A stretch of DNA of 12,969 bases from Pseudomonadota bacterium (GCA_027619655.1 JAQCHR010000045.1:1-12969); one strand, 5' to 3'; shown: positions 1 to 6,972, numbered from the stretch's first letter. Program-made: numbers and translations. Notes: generated from the sequence alone by a model not told the origin.

Positions 1-557
1 TCCTGATGGGCTGCGCCATGGTCGACATGATCCGCCGTCCCCGGGCACGCAGCAGCCGCCTGATATGCGGATTGCTGGCCGCCGCCTGGCTCTGGATTGG
101 CTATGTCTATTACGGCAGTTACATCGCGGGGCTGAGCTGGGCGGGCTGGATCGCCGCCGCGGCGTTCATGTTGCAGGCCATCTTGCTGCTCGTCTTCGGC
201 ACCGTGCGGAATGCCATGGCGCTGCATTACGAACGAAACTTTGCCGCCAATACCGGGCTCTGCTTCATGCTGTATGGCCTGTTCGTCTATCCGGCGACGG
301 CCGTGGCGACCGGCGTAGACCTGGGGTCCGCCCCGGTTATCGGGCTCGCGCCCGATTCAACATTGTTGTTCACGCTCGGCATTCTGCTGGTCGCGAAGAA
401 CCGGACGCCCCTGCTGCTGGCGATCCTGCCGCTGGGGCTCACGGCCGCCAGCGGCATTTCAGCGATCCTGATCGGGCTTCCCGAGGATTACGTCATGCTG
501 CCGGCGGCGATCGCAGCACTTGTTGTGATCGTAGTAAAAAACCGGCGCGCCGCCTAA
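1..557 (+). CDS. DUF6064-like integral membrane protein, 5' end cut by window edge
   Basis: Membrane protein of unknown function. The visible part has about six hydrophobic segments with short polar links and ends in a basic KNRRAA tail. The pattern AAAWLWIGYVYYGSYIAGLSW followed by AAAFMLQAILLLVFG, and later GLAPDSTLLFTLGILL, matches what I remember of the DUF6064 family. Members of that family begin with a further stretch of about 40 residues before the first segment seen here. The reading frame is open to the left edge, and the first in-frame ATG (6-8) has no room for a visible ribosome site, so I treat the gene as truncated by the window rather than starting at 6. It ends in TAA at 555-557, just before a hairpin terminator, and converges on anbu. 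No catalytic motif is visible. The family call is from memory of the sequence pattern; the membrane nature is clear. Confidence 0.75.
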   Translation, partial: LMGCAMVDMIRRPRARSSRLICGLLAAAWLWIGYVYYGSYIAGLSWAGWIAAAAFMLQAILLLVFGTVRNAMALHYERNFAANTGLCFMLYGLFVYPATAVATGVDLGSAPVIGLAPDSTLLFTLGILLVAKNRTPLLLAILPLGLTAASGISAILIGLPEDYVMLPAAIAALVVIVVKNRRAA

Positions 558-590
558 ACCGGCCGGCCGCGCCGCCGGTATTTCTATTTT
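558..590 (+). terminator. intrinsic terminator after the DUF6064-like gene
   Basis: ACCGGC (558-563) pairs with GCCGGT (574-579). GGC (565-567) pairs with GCC (571-573) inside it, leaving a bulged C at 564 and a three-base loop. The 9-bp GC stem is followed at once by ATTTCTATTTT. It starts directly after the TAA of the plus-strand gene and its T tract runs into the end of anbu. On the minus strand the T run after the stem is weak (GTTTAGG), so it should work mainly rightward. Confidence 0.6.
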
Positions 591-1321
591 CCGCCAGCGC
601 GCGGCGGATTCGGCAGCGCCGCGATCACGGACATGAGGCCGTCGCTGTAGCCGTCGCGAAGGCTGACCCAGTAGGGATCGTCGCGCCGGTACTTGCTCAG
701 GTTCTCGGCCGAAAAACTGTCCTTCTTGTAGCGCAGCAGGTCGATCGGCCCCTCGACCGACAAATTGCTTCGGATCGTGGCGTCATAGGACAGCAGTGCC
801 AGTTTTGCCGCGGTATCCAGCGAGGTCTTGTCGCAGATGGCGCGGTCGAGGATCGGCTTGCCGTATTTGGTTTCGCCGATCTGCAGCAGCTGCGAGCGCG
901 ACGAGGCCTCGATGAAGTTTCCGGCCGAATAGATCTGGAACAGGCGATGCGATTCGCCCTGGATCTGGCCGCCGACAAGAAATGTCGCGTTCGGGTCGCC
1001 ATGCATCCGGACATAATCGCCGTCATGTTTCAGCACATCGCGCATCTGGCCCCCGACCATGCGTGCGACTTCAAACATTGTCGGCGCGGAAAACAGGTCC
1101 CGGCCCGACTCCGGCTTGTTCAGGTTTTCCTTCAGCAGGGTGATCACCGCCTGGGTCGTCCCCAGGTTGCCGGCGGACAGGATCGTGATGATCCGCTGCC
1201 CCGGCTGTTCGAAAATAGACATTTTCCGGACCTTGGCTATTTGATCAACACCGGCATTCGTTCGGGAATCCGAAGCCATGACCAACCCGTCATCCAGAAA
1301 CACCCCCAGGCAATAGGTCAT
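584..1321 (-). CDS. Anbu, proteasome-like peptidase (ancestral beta subunit)
   Basis: Bacterial relative of proteasome beta subunits and HslV, a cytoplasmic Ntn-hydrolase of 245 residues, normal for Anbu. The protein begins MTYCLG, so removal of Met exposes Thr as the N-terminal nucleophile. The family's other core positions are visible as Asp18 (in ASDSR) and Lys33 (in AKVRKMSIF), which become Asp17 and Lys32 in the mature chain. FLVGGQIQGESHRLFQIYSAGNFIEA (113-138) is the typical central beta-sheet stretch of this family. The start is supported by AAGGAA six bases upstream of ATG. It is divergent from glsA across 152 bp. The usual Anbu partners (an alpha-E protein, a circularly permuted ATP-grasp protein and a transglutaminase-like protein) are absent from this window. 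Native substrate is unknown; identification is firm. Confidence 0.92.
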   Translation of the reverse strand: MTYCLGVFLDDGLVMASDSRTNAGVDQIAKVRKMSIFEQPGQRIITILSAGNLGTTQAVITLLKENLNKPESGRDLFSAPTMFEVARMVGGQMRDVLKHDGDYVRMHGDPNATFLVGGQIQGESHRLFQIYSAGNFIEASSRSQLLQIGETKYGKPILDRAICDKTSLDTAAKLALLSYDATIRSNLSVEGPIDLLRYKKDSFSAENLSKYRRDDPYWVSLRDGYSDGLMSVIAALPNPPRAGGK

Positions 1322-1473
1322 TTTGCGTTCCTTTTAGGCTAACCCTGTTGAGAGATTTGTATTCACCATGTGACTAATTTGTGGGCAGAATTCGATACGA
1401 TGCGAAAGCGCCGCACAAGCGAAATTGGTACTATCTGCCGTAAATAATTTGCCGATCCCTCAAGGAGACCATT
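1322..1473. promoter_or_regulatory. divergent promoter region between anbu and glsA
   Basis: This 152-bp gap separates two divergent genes and is clearly more AT-rich than its flanks, so it should carry promoters for both. Possible -10 hexamers are TACTAT (1429-1434, plus, for glsA) and TACAAA on the minus strand near 1360. I could not pair either with a convincing -35 at 16-18 bp, so exact promoters are not called. Ribosome sites are clear at both ends: AAGGAA for anbu (1328-1333, minus) and AAGGAG for glsA (1462-1467). Confidence 0.4.
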
Positions 1474-2400
1474 TTGACCACGAACCTGGCGGAAATCGTC
1501 GCACAAGTCCGCGCGGACATGGAATCGCATATCGGATCGGGCCGCGTCGCCGATTACATTCCCGCATTGTCCCGCGTCGATCCCCGGAAATTCGGTATTG
1601 CCGTCACCACCTGCGACGGCGAAACCATCAACGCCGGCGATGCCGAGGAACCCTTCTCCATCCAGAGCGTGTCCAAGGTCTTCGCCCTGACCATTGCGCT
1701 GGAACGGGTCGGCGAGGCGTTATGGCAACGGGTCGGGCGGGAACCTTCCGGCTCCGCCTTCAATTCCATCGTCCAGCTGGAGCACGAACACGGCATTCCG
1801 CGCAACCCGCTGATCAATCCCGGCGCCATCGTCGTCGCCGACGTGATCCTGAACCAGCGCGACCCGAAACTGGCGATCACCGAAATCCTCGAATTCCTGC
1901 GCGCCCGCGCCGATGACCGTTCGGTGCAGATCGACCTGGAAGTCGCCCAGTCCGAGGCGGATACCGGGCACCGCAATACCGCCATGGCCTATTTCATGCG
2001 CGCCTTCGGCAATCTGAACGGCCCGGTCTACGATGTCCTGACTACCTATTTCCACCAATGCGCCATCACCATGAACTGCGTCCAGCTGGCCCGCGCCGGG
2101 CTGTTCCTGGCGGGCAGCGGAAGGGATCCGATATCCGGGGAACAGGTGGTCAAGGAAGCGCGGGCGCGCCGCATCAATGCGGTGATGATGACCTGCGGGC
2201 ATTACGACGCCTCGGGCGACTTCGCCTTCCATGTCGGTCTGCCGGGCAAGAGCGGCGTGGGCGGCGGCATCCTCTGCGTCGCTCCGCACCGCGCCTCCGT
2301 CGCGGTATGGTCGCCGGGGCTCAACGAGGTCGGCAATTCGCTGGTCGGCTCGCTGGCGCTGGAACGGCTGGCGCTGCTGACGGGGTGGTCGGTATTCTGA
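1474..2400 (+). CDS. glsA: glutaminase (serine-dependent beta-lactamase-like)
   Basis: Hydrolyses L-glutamine to glutamate and ammonia in the cytoplasm. At 308 residues it is full length for the GlsA/YneH-type family. The catalytic SxxK motif is S65-V-S-K68 (in PFSIQSVSKVF). The substrate-binding positions of the family are all present: N115 (NPLINPGA), E161, N168 (HRNTAMAYF), Y192, Y244 (CGHYD) and V262 (KSGVGGGI). The start is TTG, chosen because AAGGAG (1462-1467) sits six bases upstream and the next residues fit the family N terminus; no in-frame ATG lies close by. It is the first gene of a likely operon with a cupin protein 49 bp downstream and a permease after that. Bacterial glutaminases of this type can serve acid resistance or nitrogen supply; which applies here cannot be read. 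Confidence 0.95.
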   Translation: MTTNLAEIVAQVRADMESHIGSGRVADYIPALSRVDPRKFGIAVTTCDGETINAGDAEEPFSIQSVSKVFALTIALERVGEALWQRVGREPSGSAFNSIVQLEHEHGIPRNPLINPGAIVVADVILNQRDPKLAITEILEFLRARADDRSVQIDLEVAQSEADTGHRNTAMAYFMRAFGNLNGPVYDVLTTYFHQCAITMNCVQLARAGLFLAGSGRDPISGEQVVKEARARRINAVMMTCGHYDASGDFAFHVGLPGKSGVGGGILCVAPHRASVAVWSPGLNEVGNSLVGSLALERLALLTGWSVF

Positions 2401-2449
2401 CGAGACGGTAAAGTTCCGCAGCATGACGACGCCCGAACAGGAGAGCCCC

Positions 2450-2893
2450 ATGACGACGAAACCCGCGACCGCCGCCGCCGAGACCCACAGCGCGCCGGTA
2501 TTCCGCCATCCGGACGACATGGACTGGGAAATGGGCCGGTTCAAAAACCGCACCAAGTTCCTGTTCCACCCGTCGGACGAACACCCGACCCGGCCGAATG
2601 CGGGTTTCCTGCATTACGAACCGGGCGCCGGCTTCCCCTTCCACAAGCATGACTTCGCGCAGATCTGGTACATCATCGACGGCACCTTCCATATGGGCGA
2701 AAAAACCTATGGTCCGGGCACAATGGTCTGCATGGACGATCCGCATTTTGAGGACGAGATGCATACCGAAACAGGCGGCACGGTGCTGTTCGTACAGTAC
2801 CCCGGACCCAATACCGGCGCGCGGCCGCTCTATGACGGGCGCATGAATCTCGCGCGGCCGGAGACGCCAGACGAACATGATCTCGACCATTAA
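2450..2893 (+). CDS. small single-domain cupin protein
   Basis: A 147-residue protein with one cupin barrel (about residues 50-120). Cupin motif 1 is GAGFPFHKHDFAQIWYIIDG, with His65 and His67 as likely metal ligands; the usual glutamate after them is replaced, with Gln71 nearby. Motif 2 is around PGTMVCMDDPHFEDEMH, with His99 or His105 as the third ligand. I chose ATG 2450 because AGGAG (2439-2443) lies six bases upstream. An in-frame ATG at 2423 would add nine residues but has no comparable ribosome site. It lies 49 bp after glsA and 21 bp before the permease, so co-transcription is likely. The final stretch is acidic and His-rich (PDEHDLDH). Small cupins include isomerases, dioxygenases and ligand sensors; the reaction is not identifiable here. 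Confidence 0.85.
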   Translation: MTTKPATAAAETHSAPVFRHPDDMDWEMGRFKNRTKFLFHPSDEHPTRPNAGFLHYEPGAGFPFHKHDFAQIWYIIDGTFHMGEKTYGPGTMVCMDDPHFEDEMHTETGGTVLFVQYPGPNTGARPLYDGRMNLARPETPDEHDLDH

Positions 2894-2914
2894 GCGCCGC
2901 TGACAGGAAACCCC

Positions 2915-4366
2915 GTGACATCTGACAATCCGCCATCCGGCGGCGCCGCCAACCCGCGCGCCCGGGCGCTTTCGACCCTGCGCGGGGCCGGCATCCCGCT
3001 GCTGATCCTCGGACTCGCCGCGGTGCTGATCGCTGTCGACTTCCTGCCGCTGCCCGAAGGCGTGAGCCCGGACAGCGTGCGGACCGGAATCCTGGTGGTG
3101 TTCACCATCGCGTCCTGGGCGATGAACCTGCTGCCGGAACCGCTAACGACGCTGCTGTTCTTCCTCGCCGCCATGCTGTTCCATATCGCCGCGCCCACGA
3201 CCGTGTTCGCCGGCTTTGCCACGCCGACCTGGTGGCTGGTGCTGGGCGGCACCATTGTCGGGATCGCCATCCGCACCACCGGGCTCGGCCCGCGTCTGGG
3301 GCGGCTGTTCTTCGGCCGGGCGCGCGGCGGGTACCGGTATTTCATCGCCATGGTCGTGGTCGCCTCGGTCAGCCTCGCCTTCCTGATGCCCTCGACCATG
3401 GGGCGGGTGCTGCTGCTGGTACCCATCGTCATGGGGCTGGCGGACCGGCTGGGCTTCACGCCCGGACGCACCGGCCGCACCGGGCTGATCATGGCGACGG
3501 CGATGGGCAGCTACTTGCCCTCCACCGCGGTGCTGCCGGCCAATGTGCCGAACACGGTGCTGATGGGCGCCGCCGATGCGCTGTACGGGATCAAGCTGCA
3601 ATACGGCGCCTACCTGCTGCTGCATTTCCCAGTGCTGGGGCTGGTCAAGGGGGCGGTGCTGATCTGGCTGATCTGCCGCCTGTTCCCCGATACTGTGGAA
3701 CCGCAGGCAGCAACGACCACCACCGCACCCGGCCGTCTTTCTTCCGGCGAGGGGCGCCTCGTCTTCCTGCTGGTGCTGATGCTGTCGCTGTTCGCGAGCG
3801 ATTTCTGGCACGGCGTTTCACCCGCCTGGGTCTGTCTCGGCGCGGGGCTGATCTGCCTGCTGCCGCAATCGGGACTGGTGTCGTCGAAGGAGCTGCAGCA
3901 GGGCCTCGCCATCGGGCCGCTGCTCTACGTCGCCGGGTTCCTCAGCCTCAGCGCGGTGATCGCGCAAAGCGGCCTTGGCGCCTGGGCCGGGCGCGGCATG
4001 CTGGATCTTGCCGGGATGACGCCGGACCATCCGCTCGCCAATATCCCGCTGCTCGCGGCGATCTATGCCGGGATCGGGCTGCTGACCACCCTGCCCGGCC
4101 TGCCCGCCGTGCTGACCCCGGTCGCGGGCGAATTCGCCCAGGCGAGCGGGCTGTCCATCGAAACAGTGCTGAAGCTGCAGGTGCCGGTCTTCGCCACCGT
4201 GTTCATCCCCTACCAGTCGCCACCGATGATGATCGCCATGCTGATCGGCGGCGCCAGCATGAAGGACGGGCTGAAACTGTGTCTCGTCCTGTCCGCCATC
4301 ACCATCGCCGTCATCCTGCCGCTTAATTTCGCCTGGTGGTGGCTGCTGGGCGAATTCGACTTCTGA
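2915..4366 (+). CDS. SLC13/DASS-family permease
   Basis: Inner-membrane transporter of 483 residues, built of two inverted repeats as in the divalent-anion:sodium symporter family. FLMPSTMGRVLLLVPIV (156-172) and GSYLPSTAVLPANVPNTVL (198-216) occupy the place of the first substrate/sodium site. IGLLTTLPGLPAVLTPVAG (387-405) and IPYQSPPMMIAMLIGG (431-446) occupy that of the second. The classic SNT triplets of dicarboxylate carriers are not intact, so the substrate may not be succinate-like. The N-terminal 20 residues are polar and presumably cytoplasmic. The start is GTG with AGGAAA (2905-2910) four bases upstream, a little close. It is the last gene after glsA and the cupin gene. It converges on the OsmC gene with only 10 bp between the stop codons and no terminator hairpin in the gap. 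Confidence 0.85.
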   Translation: MTSDNPPSGGAANPRARALSTLRGAGIPLLILGLAAVLIAVDFLPLPEGVSPDSVRTGILVVFTIASWAMNLLPEPLTTLLFFLAAMLFHIAAPTTVFAGFATPTWWLVLGGTIVGIAIRTTGLGPRLGRLFFGRARGGYRYFIAMVVVASVSLAFLMPSTMGRVLLLVPIVMGLADRLGFTPGRTGRTGLIMATAMGSYLPSTAVLPANVPNTVLMGAADALYGIKLQYGAYLLLHFPVLGLVKGAVLIWLICRLFPDTVEPQAATTTTAPGRLSSGEGRLVFLLVLMLSLFASDFWHGVSPAWVCLGAGLICLLPQSGLVSSKELQQGLAIGPLLYVAGFLSLSAVIAQSGLGAWAGRGMLDLAGMTPDHPLANIPLLAAIYAGIGLLTTLPGLPAVLTPVAGEFAQASGLSIETVLKLQVPVFATVFIPYQSPPMMIAMLIGGASMKDGLKLCLVLSAITIAVILPLNFAWWWLLGEFDF

Positions 4367-4376
4367 GTATGTTGAC

Positions 4377-5525
4377 TTACCCCGCCGTCACCCGGCAGCG
4401 CAGGCTGCTCTGCAGGGTCGAATGCAGGAAGCAGGTGCGTCTGGCGGAATGCATGACGTCGCGGGCGTAGTCCGGATCCGGCGCGTCCGGGTTCAGGTTC
4501 AGCACCGTGCCGATGACCGGCGTGGTTTTGGGCGCAGCACCAGGCAGGGGAATGTCGATGGCCTGGATCATGCGGTAGTCATGCACCGGGCGTTTCATCG
4601 CCGCCGCGTAACGGCCAAGCTGGGTCATGAAGCAGAAGCCGATCCCGGCGGCGAGCAGCACGGCGCTGGACGGCGCGGTGGGCGATCCCGCATCCGACGA
4701 TCCGCGATAGGCGAAGACCCCGGCCTTCGGCCGCGCGATGCCGGTTTCGCCGACGATGGCACCATCCGCCGTGACCCGCGCGGTGGCGGATACCCGGTTG
4801 CGGCGGTTCTGCACCGTATCCAGCCCGGATCCGCCGGTCTGGACGAAATCGGGGTCATCCGGTCGTAACCCGGTCTTGGCGATGCAGGAGGTGCCCACCG
4901 CTGCCAGCGGCGCAGCGGGCAGCGTATCGACGCCAACCGCAAGCTTGCATGCGGGCAGGTCGAGCGGTACCGGGTCCCCGTGCGACACCAGGGTGAACTC
5001 GCTGGTGAAGGCGCTGCGCATCAGGTAGCTGGCCAGCGACCCGGACACGGCCTCCAGCGCCAGCGCCGACACCGCCTGCTTCGGCAGGCCGTCGATCTTC
5101 ACCGCGACATCGGGGTTCAGCCCGGTGCCCTGCATCGTCCCCTGCAGGATCGAACCGCTGAGGCTGTAGTGGTTGGTCATGTCGAGCGAAAGCGCCGCCG
5201 CCGGCACGCCCTGCGCGGCCTCTTTTTCCGCCACGGCCCCGGCGACGGAACCCGCCATCCCGGCGGCGAACCAGGCCAGCGGCGGCGGCGCCCAGTCGGT
5301 GCCGCCCAGCCCCGGCCCCTCGTCGCAGAGCAGCTGCCAGGCTTCATCGGTGGCCGGCCGGAAGATCTGGCCGCGCTTCTGCATCACCGCCAGCGGATCG
5401 AACGCGGCCCAGATCCGTTCGAACCCCGCCGGCGGTTCGTCAAGCCCGGCGCAGGCCGTCGCCGCATCCATTGCCAGTGGCCCGGTCTGTTCCAGAAATT
5501 TATCGGATGCTTTGTCGAACGGCAT
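4377..5525 (-). CDS. tandem OsmC-family protein, first half lacking cysteine
   Basis: A 382-residue protein with an OsmC-like thiol-peroxidase fold in its C-terminal half (about 245-375). The two family cysteines are Cys298 (LLAAGIGFCFMTQLGRYAA) and Cys365 (ARRTCFLHSTLQ). The N-terminal half (about 60-190) repeats the layout: PPLAWFAAGMAGSVAGAVA is placed like a first OsmC helix, but Ser93 and Val94 stand where Cys is expected. It may therefore be a structural or substrate-binding copy. OsmC proteins reduce organic hydroperoxides in the cytoplasm. I chose ATG 5525 because GGGGAGGAG lies five bases upstream. The same frame extends to 5771, but that part reads like non-coding sequence and overlaps the divergent gene. 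Family membership is sound; peroxidase activity is inferred. Confidence 0.82.
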   Translation of the reverse strand: MPFDKASDKFLEQTGPLAMDAATACAGLDEPPAGFERIWAAFDPLAVMQKRGQIFRPATDEAWQLLCDEGPGLGGTDWAPPPLAWFAAGMAGSVAGAVAEKEAAQGVPAAALSLDMTNHYSLSGSILQGTMQGTGLNPDVAVKIDGLPKQAVSALALEAVSGSLASYLMRSAFTSEFTLVSHGDPVPLDLPACKLAVGVDTLPAAPLAAVGTSCIAKTGLRPDDPDFVQTGGSGLDTVQNRRNRVSATARVTADGAIVGETGIARPKAGVFAYRGSSDAGSPTAPSSAVLLAAGIGFCFMTQLGRYAAAMKRPVHDYRMIQAIDIPLPGAAPKTTPVIGTVLNLNPDAPDPDYARDVMHSARRTCFLHSTLQSSLRCRVTAG

Positions 5526-5710
5526 GACGGCTCCTCCCCGGGATCGCGCGGTGTCTTTGCTGCAGAAAAGACTATACGCATCGACCGGATCAGGAAATGG
5601 CCGCGCGGCAGCCGTATTTTTGGGGAACCCCGCCGGCGGCCCGGACGTTGATATCGGCAGATACCGAACCGTTTGGGTGGCAGTTGAACTGCTGGAAAGG
5701 GACAGTGCCG
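5526..5710. promoter_or_regulatory. divergent intergenic region, promoters not resolved
   Basis: This 185-bp gap lies between the minus-strand OsmC gene and the plus-strand DUF1488-like gene, so both starts must be served from here. A minus-strand TATAGT (complement of 5571-5576) is a possible -10 for the OsmC gene, but no matching -35 is visible 16-18 bp upstream. I see no repeat or RNA structure in it. Confidence 0.3.
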
Positions 5711-5986
5711 ATGAAATTTCTGACCGATGGCGAGTATTCATTCCGCGACGGAAAACTCTCGCTTTACGCAAAACACGACCTGCGCCGCTACAGGGTCACG
5801 ATTGACCGGGAAGTCTTCGAGCAACGCTACAACGCGACCGCATCCGGCGATTTCCATGAGTACTGGGACCTGCTGCTCAACAACCGGGCCGAACTTGAAC
5901 AACTGGCCGCGGAAAAGCACGCCGCCATCGACGCCAGACCCGGCACGCAAATCACCCTCGCACCCGACGACCTGCAGGAATCCTGA
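5711..5986 (+). CDS. small DUF1488-like protein
   Basis: A 91-residue soluble protein with no signal peptide or membrane segment. Its plan fits what I know of DUF1488 proteins: a short N-terminal beta strand, a central YRVTIDREVFEQRY segment, and a C-terminal helix (LLNNRAELEQLAAEKHAAI) ending before a short tail. The central segment compares with the family's RVRCxISxEAL. The match is by pattern only. ATG 5711 is preferred because GGAAAGGGA (5694-5702) lies eight bases upstream; the frame is open back to 5597, but that part does not look coding. It stands alone between divergent OsmC and the ars operon and is followed by a strong GC hairpin. Function unknown. Confidence 0.65.
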   Translation: MKFLTDGEYSFRDGKLSLYAKHDLRRYRVTIDREVFEQRYNATASGDFHEYWDLLLNNRAELEQLAAEKHAAIDARPGTQITLAPDDLQES

Positions 5987-6007
5987 CCGGGCCGATCCGG
6001 GCTGGGT

Positions 6008-6027
6008 GGCGGCTCTCCGGAGCCGCC
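6008..6027 (+). terminator. perfect 8-bp GC hairpin between DUF1488-like gene and arsR
   Basis: GGCGGCTC (6008-6015) pairs perfectly with GAGCCGCC (6020-6027) around a four-base loop. It lies 22 bases after the stop of the DUF1488-like gene and about 16 bases before the arsR -35. No T run follows on the plus strand (GTCACAAAAA), so it is not a classic intrinsic terminator. It may still end or stabilise the upstream transcript and insulate arsR. Confidence 0.45.
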
Positions 6028-6043
6028 GTCACAAAAACATAAC

Positions 6044-6073
6044 TTGACCATACATCCACATATCGTGTGTTCT
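6044..6073 (+). promoter_or_regulatory. candidate arsR promoter
   Basis: TTGACC (6044-6049, inside CTTGACC) is a good alphaproteobacterial -35. The best-placed -10 candidates are poor: TGTTCT at 6068-6073 (18-bp spacer) or TGTGTT at 6066-6071 (16-bp spacer). With the first, transcription would begin at or next to the A of the arsR ATG (6080). The inverted repeat at 6054-6085 covers this whole stretch, so ArsR bound there would block polymerase. The -35 is clear; the rest is inference. Confidence 0.4.
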
Positions 6074-6085
6074 GGATATATGGAT
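6054..6085. promoter_or_regulatory. ArsR operator candidate (imperfect inverted repeat over the start codon)
   Basis: ATCCACATATC (6054-6064) and GATATATGGAT (6075-6085) are inverted copies with 10 of 11 positions matching, separated by 10 bases. AT-rich inverted repeats of this size just upstream of the regulator are what ArsR/SmtB repressors bind. The right arm contains the arsR ATG (6080-6082). The repeat is directly visible; its use by ArsR is inferred from position. Confidence 0.6.
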
Positions 6086-6412
6086 AAAAAACAGACCCTC
6101 GATGCGCTGTCCGCGCTGTCCCAGGAAACCCGGCTGGATGTCTTCCGACTGCTGATGAAGGCCGAACCCGAAGGACTGCGCGCCGGCGACATCGCCGAAC
6201 GGCTGGGCGTCCTCCAGAACACGATGTCCGCCAATCTGGGCATTCTGGAGCGCGCCGGGCTGATTCGGGGCGTCCGGGAAGGGCGGAGCATCCGCTACGT
6301 CGCCGACCTGGACAGCATGAGGGCATTGCTGCGGTTTCTGATGGAAGACTGCTGCGGGGGGCAACCCGAACTCTGCGCCCCGCTGCTGCGCAACATCGTC
6401 ACTTCTTGCTGA
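6080..6412 (+). CDS. arsR: ArsR-family arsenite-responsive repressor
   Basis: A 110-residue winged helix-turn-helix repressor. ALSQETRLDVFRLLM (12-26) and GDIAERLGVLQNTMSANLGILERAGLI (36-62) are the standard first and recognition helices, followed by the wing REGRSIRYVAD. The usual helix-3 ELCVC arsenic site of the E. coli type is missing. Instead cysteines cluster at the C terminus: Cys91, Cys92, Cys99 and Cys110. This resembles the Cys95/Cys96/Cys102 site known for Acidithiobacillus ferrooxidans ArsR, which supports As(III) or Sb(III) sensing. I chose ATG 6080 because the earlier TTG (6044) is the promoter -35 and the helix starts right after MDKKQ. No Shine-Dalgarno sequence precedes this ATG. 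It is followed 13 bp later by arsC and probably represses its own operon. Confidence 0.93.
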   Translation: MDKKQTLDALSALSQETRLDVFRLLMKAEPEGLRAGDIAERLGVLQNTMSANLGILERAGLIRGVREGRSIRYVADLDSMRALLRFLMEDCCGGQPELCAPLLRNIVTSC

Positions 6413-6425
6413 AGGAACCCGAAAC

Positions 6426-6941
6426 ATGAACACCAAACCGATCAACGTCCTGTTTCTCTGCGCCCACAACGCCGTTCGCTCCATCATGGCCGAAGCCATC
6501 CTGAACCGCGAGGGGATGGGACGCTTCAAGTCATACTCCGCCGGGCCGTTCCCGCGCGGCGAGGTCCACCCGCAAACCATCAGCATCCTGCAGCGGATGA
6601 ACTACGATACCGCTGGCCTGCGCTCCAAGCACTGGGATGAATTCACCCGGCCCGGCGCGCCGGAAATGGATTTTGTCTTTACCGTCTGCGACGTGACGGC
6701 GGGCGAAACCTGCCCGGTCTGGCCCGGCGAGGAAGCGATGCAGGCGCATTGGCCGATTCCCGACCCGCTGGACGCCACGGGGACCGCATCGACGGGCACG
6801 CTCGCCTTTGCCGAGGCCTTCCGCAGCCTCGACACCCGCATCTCGATCTTCGTCAACCTGCGGCTCGACGGGCTGGACCGCATGCGGTTGCAATCGCAGC
6901 TCGATCATATCGGCGGCGGCGCCGACCGCGCCCCCGCCTGA
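6426..6941 (+). CDS. arsC: arsenate reductase, LMW-phosphatase type
   Basis: Reduces arsenate to arsenite in the cytoplasm. The 171-residue protein has the low-molecular-weight phosphatase fold. The CX5R anion loop is C12-A-H-N-A-V-R18-S, and the acid loop is HWPIPDP with Asp113. Two further cysteines, Cys88 and Cys95 (TVCDVTAGETCPVWPG), match by spacing the Cys82/Cys89 relay pair of Staphylococcus aureus ArsC, pointing to a thioredoxin-type disulfide relay and away from a plain protein tyrosine phosphatase. AAGGAA (6412-6417) overlaps the arsR stop and sits eight bases before ATG. It is the middle gene of arsR-arsC-acr3, which fixes its role. Confidence 0.92.
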   Translation: MNTKPINVLFLCAHNAVRSIMAEAILNREGMGRFKSYSAGPFPRGEVHPQTISILQRMNYDTAGLRSKHWDEFTRPGAPEMDFVFTVCDVTAGETCPVWPGEEAMQAHWPIPDPLDATGTASTGTLAFAEAFRSLDTRISIFVNLRLDGLDRMRLQSQLDHIGGGADRAPA

Positions 6942-6972
6942 CCCCGCACCAACACAGGAAAGCACAACGCCC

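Noticed and set aside
65..1342. 425-codon open frame on the plus strand
   Set aside because: It runs across the DUF6064-like gene in another frame and antisense through all of anbu. Its product has no recognisable features, while both real genes have clear family motifs.
2423..2449. Earlier ATG for the cupin gene
   Set aside because: It adds nine residues without a ribosome site; AGGAG lies at ideal distance from ATG 2450.
3232..4326. 364-codon open frame inside the permease gene
   Set aside because: Alternative frame of the SLC13-like gene; Arg- and His-rich translation without membrane segments.
5526..5771. N-terminal extension of the OsmC gene to 5771
   Set aside because: It overlaps the divergent DUF1488-like gene, reads like low-complexity intergenic translation, and a strong GGGGAGGAG ribosome site marks ATG 5525.
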